64,000 bases of DNA from Nephrocerus scutellatus (GCA_947095585.1 OX352761.1:84497919-84561918), one strand, 5' to 3'; shown: positions 10,558 through 22,439, counted from the stretch's first letter. The notes: generated from the sequence alone by a model not told the origin. Translations and numbers: made by a program.

Positions 10558-11242
10558 TGTTCAAGAACAGAAATGTGTTTGTGCATGTTGGATTCATTTT
10601 CATAATAAAATTCATAATGCAAATTCATCAGGCATGCGAATGAATCCAACATGCACGAAGCCAAAGTTTCGAATTCCGGCTGAGCGAAACATGATCCCAG
10701 ACTTATTACAGCTCACCTTGAACTCAAGGTAAAAAACAAATAGGTGCAGCAATGGGAATATGTTTCACTTATCAGCAATTCGTACTATTTTTTTTTGTGT
10801 CAGTCACTGCGTGTGCAAACTGACTGCATATTATTGCAGTATTTTTATTTTTTTGGAATTAATTCGAATAAGGCAATAATTTACCTTTATAAAGTTCTAA
10901 GTAGAATCATTTTTGTATTTTTTGTACTTGGCATTAATGCTAATTAAGCAATAATCCGTTTTCCTTTATGTTTGTATTTTCGTTATTTATGCCCACGTAG
11001 GCAATATTATCCTTATAAATACTCCCGTATTAGGGAACAATAAATCACTCAATTATTAATCATCAAAAAAGGTTGTTGTCAATTTTATTTTTGGTTAGCT
11101 ATCCCCCCACCAGTGGTAAGGCGGCTAACTAATAGGATATTAAGATATATCGGTACAAGAACCGGTTATATCCACATCATTAGTCAAGGTACATGCACCT
11201 TGACTATTCCGTCGTTGGAACAAAATAGTTCCACCGTTAACA
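10558..11242 (+). mobile_element. BEL 5' LTR
   Basis: Starts TGTTCAAGAACAG and ends ...CCGTTAACA. An 18-bp perfect inverted repeat (10581-10598 with 10639-10656, arm GTGCATGTTGGATTCATT) lies near the start. A series of hairpins occupies the last 150 bases. AATAAA is at about 11039. The other LTR is 18751-19435, the same length. Confidence 0.95.
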
Positions 11243-11244
11243 TT

Positions 11245-11262
11245 TGGTGACCCCGACGTGAT
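11245..11262 (+). other. BEL primer binding site
   Basis: TGGTGACCCCGACGTGAT starts three bases after the LTR end. By recall it is complementary to the 3' end of insect tRNA-Trp, including the CCA. That tRNA would prime minus-strand DNA synthesis. Confidence 0.7.
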
Positions 11263-11408
11263 CCCAGCATTCACTTCCCCCCACCAGTGGTAAGGAGTGA
11301 CTGCTAAGCGATCACAACTTAGGACGCGACAAGCGTTTGCCGGGGCTTTGAACACTGGTAAAGTATTCGTCGCGTTTTTTAATTCATACTACGTTCTTAA
11401 AGGCGTTC

Positions 11409-11801
11409 GTGGATATTGAAAAATTAGCTCAACAGCAAGAACGTAATGCTGAAAGTTTCAACAAGATCATCAGCAACTACAAGAAGGATCCTGCCGACAG
11501 GAAAACTCAAGAAAGTTATTTTCGAGAAAGGCTTCGACGGTTGAAGGAAGCTTGGGAAGCGTTCGAGGAAATCGACAACCAGATCAGGTCCATACCAGAT
11601 GTGCCGACTAATCATGATTATTTTATTCATGAGGTATACGACACTGTATTAGAAAACTACAGAAAATTCAAAGGGCATTTTGAGGAAAAGATAGCCGTGC
11701 TATTGAAGGTCAAACCAACATTGGAAGGGGAAATTACAAGAAACCAAGAGCAACAAGGGCCGCAACAATCCGATGCCGAAACAAAAATATCGTCACGATG
11801 A
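11409..11801 (+). CDS. BEL leader ORF, gag-N-like helical protein
   Basis: A 130-residue frame opens the internal region. It begins MDIEKLAQQQER and is rich in charged, helix-forming residues, with a KEAWEAFEEID motif. It ends at a TGA that overlaps the ATG of the next frame (ATGA at 11798-11801), a layout that permits termination-reinitiation. The following frame contains a similar helical block (YKLRAIEQYWVQLEELH), so the two may be duplicated versions of one gag N-terminal module (inference). No catalytic motif is visible. It probably contributes to the particle or to RNA handling. Confidence 0.65.
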   Translation: MDIEKLAQQQERNAESFNKIISNYKKDPADRKTQESYFRERLRRLKEAWEAFEEIDNQIRSIPDVPTNHDYFIHEVYDTVLENYRKFKGHFEEKIAVLLKVKPTLEGEITRNQEQQGPQQSDAETKISSR

Positions 11802-12791
11802 CGACTCAACCAACAGATGAGATCAACAGAATCATACGGCGACACAACGCCATAGTGGTGTCGCTACGTCGTGTATTGAGTGGTGTAGACTTCAATTTAA
11901 ATCCAGAGCTACAGCATACAAGGTCACATTGGGAGTATAAGTTGAGAGCCATCGAACAATACTGGGTTCAACTTGAAGAACTTCATACATCAATTTATGA
12001 GCTAAGTGATGACAACGTAGCTAACGGCTACGATGAAGAAGATCATTTCATCTTGGCTGAAGAAGTTGAAGGGGTTGTCACAGCCTTAATTGCAAGACTG
12101 CAGGAATGTGCTCCTAGGACAGGCACAACAGCTGCACACACGTTACCACTTCCGAAAATGGAATTGCCAAAGTTTGATGGGGATTACTCCAAATGGCAAC
12201 AATTCCACGATCTTTTTAAACAAATGGTCCACCTTAGAAGATCGTTACGCTAATCCGAGACTATTGGTTTCTGCACTTATAAGTAAATTACTCACTCAAC
12301 CAAGTACTGCTGCAGAGAAAAGTTCACCCAACGCCATTAGAAATCTTCACGACGTTACTAAGGAGTGTCTCATGGGATTAGAAAATCTCGGTGTGTCCAC
12401 CAAGGAGTGGGATCCAATATTAACCCACGTATTGACAAAAAAATTAGACAGAGATACGCACACCATATATGAGCAGTCACTCGACAATCCAAAGGAACTT
12501 CAAACAACAAAGCAAGTGATGGACTTCTTAGAGAAACGATTTCAATCTCTGGAAGCTCTGGGCAAGGATCGGCACATCAAGGATCGACGAAGACTCCACC
12601 CTTTAAGGACATTAGTTGCGGCAGCGAGTTCATCTGAATGCTTGGTTTGCAAGGGAAATCACGCACTTTACGCTTGCAAGGAATTTTTAGGTAAAACCCC
12701 CGCACAACGACTAAATGTGCTCAAAAAATTGCCTGAAGGAAGGACATCGAGCAACAACTTGCCCGAGACGATCATGCACCAAATGCTCTAA
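11798..12791 (+). pseudogene. gag: BEL gag, broken
   Basis: The frame 11798-12253 encodes the helical N-terminal region and the BEL-typical block LPKMELPKFDGDYSKWQQFH. It then hits a stop after a deletion/frameshift near 12230. The next gag segment (RYANPRLLVSALISKLL) continues in the frame 12090-12791. Roughly fifty residues expected between these blocks are missing. The second frame goes on to a zinc-knuckle-like CLVCKGNHALYAC and then slips again near 12725, after which the knuckle CLKEGHRATTC is read in the pol frame. Gag would form the virus-like particle and bind genomic RNA. This copy cannot make an intact one. Confidence 0.8.
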
Positions 12792-15700
12792 AAAACACAA
12801 TACTTTAGTGCATTTGGAAGCCGTGAATTCAAGCCAAAAAATCAATACAACATCTACACAATTCAAAGGAATCAACCCGACTAAAACAACAGGCCCATCT
12901 TCAGTGGAAAATAAGACGCAGGGACACGATCAAGCTCTATCACTTAGCACCGTTAGTCAACAACGTCTAGGATATGTTTTGTTGGGGACGGCTCGGGTCA
13001 AGTTAGAATCTCACAATGGTGAATTCGTCGAATGCAGACCGCTGCTAGATTCAGGCTCTCAAGTAAATTTCATTACGGAGAGACTCGTTAAAAAATTGAA
13101 GATTCCAGCAAGGCATGATTCTTTGTGCATCCAGGGGATCGGTCATGCCACTCAAAGGGCACATAAGAGAGTGAATGTACATTTGCAATCCAGGCTGACT
13201 GGGTTCTCGGCTAGAATTGAAGCGTTGGTCTTGCCAAAATTACTTTCACCTCAACCAACACAATCAATAGACATCTCACAATGGAACATTCCAAAGAATA
13301 TAAAATTAGCTGATCCAAACTTCAACTGTACGGAGCATATCGACCTACTCATCGGCGCAGAATTGTACCATGAACTTCTGTCTGTTGGACAAATAAGATC
13401 CAACATCGAGATGCCCACCTTTCAAAACACGGTATTCGGGTGGATGGCAACAGGGAGAATTGGACCACTTCCAAATACATCAATTACCTGCGGTATGTGC
13501 ATCGAAGACGAAAACCTGAACAAACTAATTGAAAAATTTTGGACAACTGAAGAACCAGAGGAACCACAAGGAGCTCTTACAACAGCAGAAAAGTGGTGTG
13601 AAAAGAACTTTATACAGACAACTCATCGGGATATCCAAGGCCGATTTACCGTAAAACTACCATTTTCAGACGATCCCACAAGTCTTGGGGAATCAAAACC
13701 CATCGCCCTCCGACGGTTATATGCCTTAGAAAGACGATTGGCTAACAATAAGGAGCTTAAGCAACAATACGATCAATTTATGAACGAGTATATCACTCTA
13801 AATCACATGACAGAAGTAGAGCTTCCACCAAGGAATTCACCACACTATTTTCTTCCTCACCACTGCGTGCAAAAACCTGATAGCAGTACCACCAAGTTGA
13901 GAGTCGTACTCGACGCGTCATGCAAGACATCCTCCAATATATCGCTCAATGATATCTTGCATGTAGGCCCCAGAATTCAAGATGACCTATTCACAATTCT
14001 GTTAAGATTCCGGTTACCACGGTTTGTTTTTACAGCCGATGTAGAAAAAATGTATAGACAAGTATTGCTACATAAAGAAGATCGAAAGTACCAGTTGATT
14101 CTGTGGAGAAAGGACGTATCAGATCCTGTAAAATGTTATCAGTTGAACACCGTGACCTACCGCACATCATTTGCCCCCTATTTATCAATCAAATGTTTAC
14201 AACAGCTCTCTCAAACAACAACTAAAAGCCACCCCTTCGGCAGCAAGATACTTCAACACGATTTCTACGTAGACGACGTCATGACAGGCGCAAACAGTCT
14301 TTCCACTGCTCTGGAAATGCAAAGGCAATTGATTGACGTGCTTCAGGGAGCAGGCTTCAAACTGCGCAAGTGGTGCGCAAATCACCCACGGCTAATACAA
14401 AATTTCGGTGTAGAGGACAAAGAAGTACAGCTGGACTTCAAAAATGACTCAGAAGACAACAAAAAAACTTTGGGTCTAACTTGGCTGCCCAAGGTAGACG
14501 ATTTTTGCATCAAAACTTATGAGAATTACGACGCCAAAGTCACAAAAAGAAAGGTCTCATCAGAAATAGCACGAATATTTGATCCACTTGGAATCATGGC
14601 TCCAGTGGTAATCACCGCGAAAATCTTTCTGCAACAATTGTGGAAATTAAAATTAGATTGGGATGCAGCTCTACCTCAGGAATTGCATTCACAATGGTCA
14701 AGATTTCGTGACGACCTCAAGGCAATAAGTCTCATCAGGATTCCACGACACATATTTTCACACCAGACTCCAGAAGTAACACAAGTTCACGTTTTTGCTG
14801 ATGCATCCGAAAGGGCGTATGGAGCCTCCATCTATATACGATCAACGGTTGGTCACGGAACCATCATAGTGCGATTGTTGTGTGCTAAATCTCGTGTAGC
14901 ACCACTTGAGAAGGAAAAGTTTAAGAAGCCGACCATTCCACGGCTAGAATTGTGCGCCGCCAAACTAGCAACGGATCTCGCCAATCGAATAAAAAGGGAT
15001 ATTGGGTACGAAGATGCTCCTACGTATTTTTGGAGTGACTCTGAACTCAACTCCTCCGAGAAATCCCTCCCAACGTTCATTGCTAACAGAGTATCTTCGA
15101 TAAAGGTTAGTACCACACCACAACAATGGCGTCACGTAAAATCCAAGGAGAACCCAGCTGATTTACTTACACGAGGAATTACTCCGGAAAGGTTGAAGGA
15201 ATGCAATCTTTGGTTTTACGGTCCCCTATTCCTTCATGGTCGAGAATCATCTTGGCCACAACCTTACAACAAATCGGCATTGTCTGAGCAGCAACCAAAC
15301 TCTAATGCGTTACCAATAACAACTAATGATAAGGAGTCAGGTCACTTCATCTAAGAAATCAAGCATGGAAACTCATTTCAAAGGGTCCAGCGGATCACTG
15401 CGTACAGACTAAGATTCGTCAGCAAACTTAAAGGGCGTGAAGATAAGACAAGCAGTAAAAAAGAACTATCCAGCCAAGCATTAACAGATTCGCTTCATAC
15501 CATTCTACGACTTCTGCAGAAAGAGGAGTTCAATTCCGACATCGCCCATCTTAAACGATACAGCGAGTGCGAGAAAACCAGCGCCATAAGCAGTCTCGCA
15601 CCCTTTTTGGATACAAATGATATTATGCGGGTTGGAGGAAGACTAAAAGCATCAGCGCTTTCATACGATGCAAAACATCCTATCTTACTTCCTTACGGAC

Positions 15701-16998
15701 ATTCTTTCACAAAAATGATAATGACAGAGATTCATTGCAAAAATAAGCACGTTGGACCACAGACTCTTTTGGCCATTACTAGACAACGATTCTGGCCGAT
15801 CAAAGGTAAAACTATTGCCAGATCTATAGTGCAAAACTGCATTCGGTGCGCAAAAGCAAAACCCAAGTTGCTCTCTCAGATGATGGGCAGTTTACCAGCC
15901 GATCGAGTTCAACCAGCACGACCGTTCATCAATTCAGGAGTGGACTTTTGCGGGCCGATATGGATTCACTACCGTGGGAGAGGAAGTCGACCACAAAAGG
16001 GGTACATCGCAATATTCTGCTGCTTTGCTACTAAGGCTGTTCACCTGGAGATCGTTAGTGCTTTAACAACGGAAGCCTTTATAGGAGCACTGAAACGTTT
16101 CATGGGAAGACGAGGTCATGTTCGTAACCTATACTGTGATAATGCGACTAATTTTGTTGGAGCTAGAAATCAGCTTCAGGACCTTAGCCAGACAGTATAT
16201 TCCACACAAGGTCAAGAATCAATCTCAAACTCGTGCAGCACAAAAGGCATCGATTTCCATTTCATTTCACCCCGATCTCCCCACTTCGGCGGATTATGGG
16301 AAGCTGCCGTTAAATCAGCAAAACATTTACTATATCGAAGCGTGTCATCAGCACCCTTGACACATGAAGAATTCGAGACCCTAATAATTGAAATTGAGGC
16401 AATTCTTAATTCACGGCCATTAACACCGCTTTCTTCAGATCCAAATGATCTCACCGCACTCACTCCTGGTCACTTCCTAATCGGTGAACCACTGACAGTA
16501 CCGATTGACGCAAACGCTAAAAACACGAACGTCAACCTGTCGACACGATGGAAATTAGTGACGCACCTAAAAAATTAATTTTGGCGCAGATGGTCGAGTG
16601 AATACCTAAATGAATTGCAGCAACGGGTTAAATGGAAACAGCAAAAACCAAACTTACAACCTGGAGCCATAGTTCTAATTAAAGAAGATAACACCCCATC
16701 GATGAAATGGCCACTCGGACGAGTCATTAAAACTCACATTGGAGAAGATGGCCAGGTCCGCGTAGCAGACGTCAAAACATCAACTAGCATTCTTCGGCGA
16801 GCGATTCACAAACTTGCTCCTCTTCCGCTTAATGATGAAACCCCAAAACAGGAACGACCACATCATTTTGAATGTCAAACAAAAAGAAAGGCAGCAGAAT
16901 CAACATCTCAAACCACAGGGGAGTCAACAAACAACATGACCAGCCACCAAAGAGAAAATGTCGAAAATCATACGGCTCGGCAATGTTATCCATCTTAA
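12715..16998 (+). pseudogene. pol: BEL pol: protease, RT, RNase H, integrase with two in-frame stops
   Basis: One frame covers the whole polyprotein. Protease motif LLDSGSQ is at about 13047. RT has the catalytic FYVDD at about 14263-14277. BEL-type RNase H follows (FADASERAYGAS at about 14795, then WSDSELNSS). Integrase has a zinc region, then GVDFCGP, YCDNATNF and LWEAAVK for the D, D, E residues (about 15940, 16134, 16297), and a C-terminal segment to 16998. Stops are TAA at 15352-15354, before integrase, and TAA at 16576-16578, after the catalytic core. The upstream frames 12715-15351, 15355-16575 and 16579-16998 are all in the same register, so each lesion is a point nonsense change. The proteins would copy RNA to DNA and integrate it. 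Confidence 0.9.
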
Positions 16999-18725
16999 TA
17001 GTATGCCTGATAGTACCACTCACATGTAGTTACCCAGTGGAAGTCAGCCAATTTCCATCTAAGCTAGGCCTTCATTTTGAAGCTCTAGGAACAGCCAACT
17101 TGGCAGCCAACGAATGGAACCTGGTGGTATACTATGAGCTAACACCGTACTGGACTGAATTCCATGAAATCACAAAGGGAATTAAATCTTTGCGACAACT
17201 CTGCCAGGTGATACCGCAAAACAATTCATGCAAGTCAATAATCGATCAATTTAGTCATGTAAAAGAAGAGCTCACAACAGGGAACGAATTCTTCTCGAGG
17301 AACCTTCATAAGGCAAGACCAAGAGCAAGACGCGGAGCTTTCAATATAGTTGGAACCATAGCCAATTCCTTATTTGAAGTTCTTGATTCGGAATATGCAC
17401 AAGAGGTATCAAAAACAATTGATGACATGAAGGGAAATGAAGACCACGTTCTGCGACTTCTCAATAATCAAACATCAATAATAGACTCAACTTTAAACAT
17501 TATAAAGGGCAACCAGTTAAGTGTTCAAGAAAAATTTAGAGCGTTGAACGAGCAAATTAATCAAATAACTGCGCATACCACTCAAGAAGAACTAACTAGT
17601 ACTTTTCTTTCCTTATCCATTGAACTGACGCTAATCATGTCCAACACACAACGAATATAAGCCTTACTAATCAGAGTGCTAATCGACACAAACCATGGAA
17701 AGATAAGCCCTCTTCTTCTATCACCACAGCAATTATGTCACGAAGTCATAATGATAAAGGCGCATGTCCCTTCCTTACTTCGCCTACCAATAGACTCGTC
17801 AGACCTGCTGCACCTATATCAACTGATGTCCGTAAAGAGTGGGATCGTTAACGACCACGTGATCTTCCAAATCAAATTTCCTCTTGTCAATATAGAAGTG
17901 TTCGAGATATTCAGAGTATTGGCCATACCTATATTTAAAAACGGCTCCCTAATTGCAATCAACCCAGATTCATCTCACCTAATCATAAGTCCACACCGCG
18001 ATCAATACTATCCAATAACGGAGCAGGAATTGGCAATGTGCTCAACAACGGAACCATCCACTTATATCTGCGAGCAAACAAAGCCGCTCTATCGCAAGAA
18101 GGCTAATATATGTACATGCGAGGTTGACTTACTGAACAATATGCCGTTACCAAAACAATGCAAGATAACTGAGCTCACAGAAGACCAGGTATGGATACGA
18201 TTGTCGCACCCCAATGAATGGATTTACGCCCTCAGAACGAAGACAACCATCAACACTGTATGCGGCAATGAGATTTCACCAATAACGCTGGAGGGCTCTG
18301 GCCTTTTAAAAATTCAGCCCAACTGCGTCATTAAACAAGATCTCTTAACATTCCAAGGACATAAAATCTATACCAGTATCGGCAAACCATCCTACACCAA
18401 ACTGGTCAATCTAACGGACATCGCAATACCAAGCAATCTTATCCCAACTAACGAGTATTCATTGGCAGATCAACTTCAATTGGCAGAGATCGAAAGGTTG
18501 AGGCAAGAAATCAAGCAACTTCCAACAGAAATTCCACACAAAATAAGCAACCATGACCTTCACCAATACTCCGTGGCATACTTAGGACTTATTTTAACGG
18601 TATCAGCAATCATCTTCTGGAGATGGAAAACAAGGAAGACAAACAAACCTAGCAATCCATCGCCATCAGGACCTATCCCTAGAATACGTCGAAAATTCAG
18701 CCTACCTAGCGACGAAATCTGTTGA
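16872..18725 (+). pseudogene. env: BEL env-like fusion glycoprotein, one in-frame stop
   Basis: The frame overlaps the end of pol in another register and runs to just before the polypurine tract. It has a hydrophobic signal-like segment near residues 38-54, a furin-type RARR cleavage site near residue 151, and directly after it a hydrophobic, glycine/alanine-rich stretch like the fusion peptide of insect errantivirus/baculovirus F-type proteins. A transmembrane segment (about 18575-18625) and a short basic tail close it. A TAA at 17658-17660 interrupts it, but both halves are in the same frame, for about 617 codons in all. It probably came from a spliced RNA. The F-type assignment rests on layout, not on a search. 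Confidence 0.75.
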
Positions 18726-18736
18726 ATGGCTGCATT

Positions 18737-18750
18737 AAACGGGGGGAGTA
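18737..18750 (+). other. BEL polypurine tract
   Basis: AAACGGGGGGAGTA directly precedes the 3' LTR and would prime plus-strand DNA synthesis. Confidence 0.85.
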
Positions 18751-19435
18751 TGTTCAAGAACAGAAATGTGTTTGTGCATGTTGGATTCATTTTCATAATA
18801 AAATTCATAATGCAAATTCATCAGGCATGCGAATGAATCCAACATGCACGAAGCCAAAGTTTCGAATTCCGGCTGAGCGAAACATGATCCCAGACTTATT
18901 ACAGCTCACCTTGAACTCAAGGTAAAAAACAAATAGGTGCAGCAATGGGAATATGTTTCGCTTATCAGCAATTCGAACTATTTTTTTTTGTGTCAGTCAC
19001 TGCGTGTGCAAACTGACTGCATATTATTGCAGTATTTTTATTTTTTTGGAATTAATTCGAATAAGGCAATAATTTACCTTTATAAAGTTCTAAGTAGAAT
19101 CATTTTTGTATTTTTTGTACTTGGCATTAATGCTAATTAAGCAATAATCCGTTTTCCTTTATGTTTGTATTTTCGTTATTTATGCCCACGTAGGCAATAT
19201 TATCCTTATAAATACTCCCGTATTAGGGAACAATAAATCACTCAATTATTAATCATCAAAAAAGGTTGTTGTCAATTTTATTTTTGGTTAGCTATCCCCC
19301 CACCAGTGGTAAGGCGGCTAACTAATAGGATATTAAGATATATCGGTACAAGAACCGGTTATATCCACATCATTAGTCAAGGTACATGCACCTTGACTAT
19401 TCCGTCGTTGGAACAAAATAGTTCCACCGTTAACA
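18751..19435 (+). mobile_element. BEL 3' LTR
   Basis: 685 bases, nearly identical to 10558-11242. It has the same TGTT start, AACA end, 18-bp inverted repeat and serial hairpins. It is followed by the second ACGAC. Confidence 0.95.
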
Positions 19436-20736
19436 ACGACCCATGCCGCCAAAACGTGAGGGCAGTAATTTGGGTCGAAGAACTCGAAATGCTACAAACC
19501 AAGCAAATTTCAATTTAATCGGAATACAGAACAAAGTGAAGTTCGCAATGGAATTGAAAGGATTAGGTTACGTGCAACGCGCCGTCTTCGAACTGCTTCC
19601 AATGTTTCGCGAGCGGCTTTCAGTTACAATGTTTCAATTGACTACAGTTCTTACGAATGCGTTGCTATTGGACCTATGAACTTAATTTTCCCATATTGTA
19701 AGGCATTGAAATATAAAAATGAAACAAATGGATTGTGTTGCGCAAATGGAAAATGATTCCCATTGGGATCAAACCTAAAATGATGCTGTAATTTCTTCAA
19801 AACCTCAGAAAATACGAACATTATTTTCTATAATTATATCGACATGCTTCCCGTCAAAACCAATTGATTTATGGATCAAGTACAAAGATGATATGTGTGA
19901 CGATATTTTGCATCAAAAGCGCACTAGAACAGGGAATATATATTTACAATACATAAAAGAAATTTACAACGAGGCATTGATAATAAGACATGTGCTTGAT
20001 GATGTCAAACAAAGTATTATATCAGTTAGGCATGGCCGTGTCGAATCGCCCAATGCACGACGCTTTTAATCAAGTTTTGCGACGTGACAGTATGATCTCG
20101 ATGCTTTAAGGGAATCAGTTAGAATAAATGTTACGCTGTTAAACCAACAACAAAAATATGTCTTTAATTCACTAATGAAAGTTATAAATGATGGAACTGG
20201 AGAAATTTACTTTTTGGACGCTCCAGGTGGTACAGGAAAGACTTTTTCGATTTCATCGATTTTAGCAACAATTCGCTTACAAAATGAAATTGCTCTCGCA
20301 CTTGCTTCATCTGGTATTGCAGCCACATTATTGGAAGGAGGTCGAACAGCCCATTCTGCGCTTGAATTACCATTTAATATTCAAATGAAACTCTGACCTG
20401 CAACATTTCGAAGAACTCAGCAATGGCAAAGGTTTTGCAGCAATGTAAGTTGACAGTATGGGATGGCACATAAAAAGTCTTTGGAGGCGTTAGACAGAAC
20501 TATGAAAGATCTGCGAAACAATCAAAACCGATGGTGGAGCGATGATTTTATTAGCAGGAGATTTCCGTCAAACATTACCAGTGATTCCACGGTCAACGCC
20601 AGCGGATGAAATCAATGCATGTTTAAAGTCCTCCATTTTGTGTAAATACGTCAAGATACTAAATTTAAGCAAGAATATCCGTGTAGAATTGCAAAATGAT
20701 CGATCTGGAGAAATATTTTCTAAATGCCCGAAAGGG
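19436..20736 (+). pseudogene. Helitron 1 coding remnant: N-terminus and Pif1-like helicase part
   Basis: Right after the BEL element comes MPPKREGSNLGRRTRNATNQ (19443-), matching the Helitron N-terminus I recall from insects. The DNA then jumps, without the HUH replication-initiator domain, into helicase sequence (LWIKYKDDMCDDILHQKRTR at about 19868). The open piece 20175-20396 holds the Walker A motif DAPGGTGKTF and SSGIAATLLEGGRTAHSALE. The piece from 20542 holds LLAGDFRQTLPVIPRSTPADE. Stops and frameshifts separate the pieces, and the sequence is cut at about 20736, where the next block copy begins. Non-autonomous and dead. Confidence 0.85.
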
Positions 20737-21030
20737 TGCCCGAAAAAGCGCATTAGAAATTTAACATATTTTGTTCGAAATTATTTCGAAGCGCCCGCTA
20801 ATAAAAAAATTGTGCGTCGATTGCTCGTCGTAATGCCCGAAAAGGCGCATTCAAAATTCAACATTTTGTGTTCGGAATTATAGCGAAGCGCCCACTAATA
20901 AAAGAAAGATTGTGCGTCGATTGCTCGTCATGGTGCCCGCAGAGGCGCAGAAAAAATTTTCACATTTTTGTTCGGAGTTATTGCGAAGCGCCCGCTAATA
21001 AAAAGGATTGCCCGTCGTTGGTTCCCTCCC
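20737..21030. repeat. 97-bp tandem repeat array, about 3 units, copy 2
   Basis: Same unit as at 6960-7430, with GAAGCGCCC repeated about every 95-100 bases. Fewer units than copy 1. Confidence 0.85.
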
Positions 21031-21119
21031 GCTCAACGTGATATGGTGGGGAAATATTCAAGAGAGGTGTAGAAGGCGCGTTTTTGATTCCAAATTCGAA
21101 TGGTCACTCTCTTCGATAT

Positions 21120-21660
21120 ATATGTAATAAAAATTAATTTTGGTTTTGATTTTTTGATTAAAGATAATAATTAATTTTAGTCTGATTTTTTTTTCTCTTA
21201 AATATAATAATAAATTTTAGTTTTCATTTTAAAAAAAAAAAAATAATTAATTTTAGTCTGATTTTTTTTTTCTTACAAATAATAATTAATTTATTTTTAA
21301 TTAAAAAATAAATTAAATAAAAAATAATAATAAGTAGTTTAAGTCTGATTTTTTTTTTCTCTTAAAAATAATAATTAGTTTTAGTTTTAATTTTTTTTTT
21401 TAAAAAAAATAATTAATTTTAGCCTGAATTTTTCTCCTCTTAAAAAAATAAAAATTGATTTTAGTTTTAATTTTTTTTCTTATAAATAACAATTAATTTT
21501 AGTTCTACTTTTTTTTTCTCTTAAAAAATTAAAAATTAAATTTAGTTTTAATTTTTTTTTCTTAATAACAGTTTTGATTTTTTTAAAGTAATACTTAATG
21601 TTGGTATTGATCTTTTCGCTTAAAAGTAATACTTAATTTTAGTTTCGATTTTGCTTAGAA
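21120..21660. repeat. AT-rich imperfect repeat, copy 2
   Basis: Same alternating AATTAATTTTAG and TCTGATTTTTTT blocks as at 7500-7870, but longer. The later part (21490-21660) is missing from copy 1. Confidence 0.75.
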
Positions 21661-22439
21661 CTAATACCTCGAAAAGGTTAATAAAAGGGGTCGATTCGGA
21701 TCGATGGGGCACACCATTTATATATATGAATGCATTTTCTTCTCTCATTTGTTTTTTCGTTTCACCTAAAGTAGCGCATACAGTTACGGTCTCATGTTCG
21801 CTGGCCTGTAGACGTCGGGGAAAGCGAGGTTAGCAGAAATCGTGGTAGCTAAATTTCAAGTAAGTGACAATTAACGTTGTGTATATGATGAGTGTGACAG
21901 CCCTCGGTTCCTTATGTATTTTTTTTGTCATTTTTTTCTGTGGTTCTTTCAGATAATACTCAATTTATGATTAAATTTTTTTGCACATACATCTAACCTT
22001 AGGATGCATTTGTTAACTAGGTTAAAGATACAAAAGAAAAAAAAGAAAAAATGAAATATTTACTGATTAAAAGAAATAAAAAGTTTGTTGTTGGTCAAAC
22101 CACCGAACTAATAATGACAACTCTGAATTAATTCATATCTGGCATGCCTGTATGGGACAGCAGGCAGTCGGCGAATGGCGCCCATGCGAACCATCTTTAA
22201 GTGATCTGGGGTCAATTTTTCTTTTCCTTTGTTTTCTCCACTGTCTGTCCTCCGTCCGACAGGCTAACAGACGGTCCGGTCCGTTCGAAGCAGTTGATTG
22301 CGACCCTAGTCCAACCAAAACATTTCCGCTTTTTTTCTCTCTAACGCACACATACAATTTTTGTACTAACCAGTTTCGAGGCAAGTAGGCACAACCCTCT
22401 CCCATTTCCCCTGAGCTAGATCAGCGCACAAAGCTAGGC
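21661..22439 (+). other. Likely LINE 5' untranslated region, copy 2
   Basis: About 21660-21870 is present only here. It holds a consensus-like 5' splice site (CAAGTAAGT near 21857). A pyrimidine-rich 3' splice site (GGTTCTTTCAG near 21945-21955) follows about 95 bases later. The rest matches 7871-8449. The open frames here differ between the two copies and look accidental. Confidence 0.4.

Larger units (their letters stand above)
10558..19435 (+). mobile_element. BEL/Pao LTR retroelement with env-like gene, nearly complete
   Basis: An 8,878-bp element with two 685-bp LTRs, a 5-bp target duplication, a primer binding site, gag, pol (protease, RT, RNase H, integrase) and an env-like frame in the order typical of BEL/Pao. 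In aligned parts of the LTRs I saw two substitutions (in TGTTTCRCTTATC and AATTCGWACTA), so insertion is recent. Lesions are few: a gag deletion with frameshift, a gag/pol frame slip, two in-frame stops in pol and one in env. It sits inside a Helitron. It is probably not autonomous now, but could have been mobilised in trans. Confidence 0.93.

Noticed and set aside
16872..18725. Env-like frame considered as a separate integrated virus
   Set aside because: It lies between pol and the polypurine tract inside the same LTR pair and target duplication, so it belongs to the BEL element.
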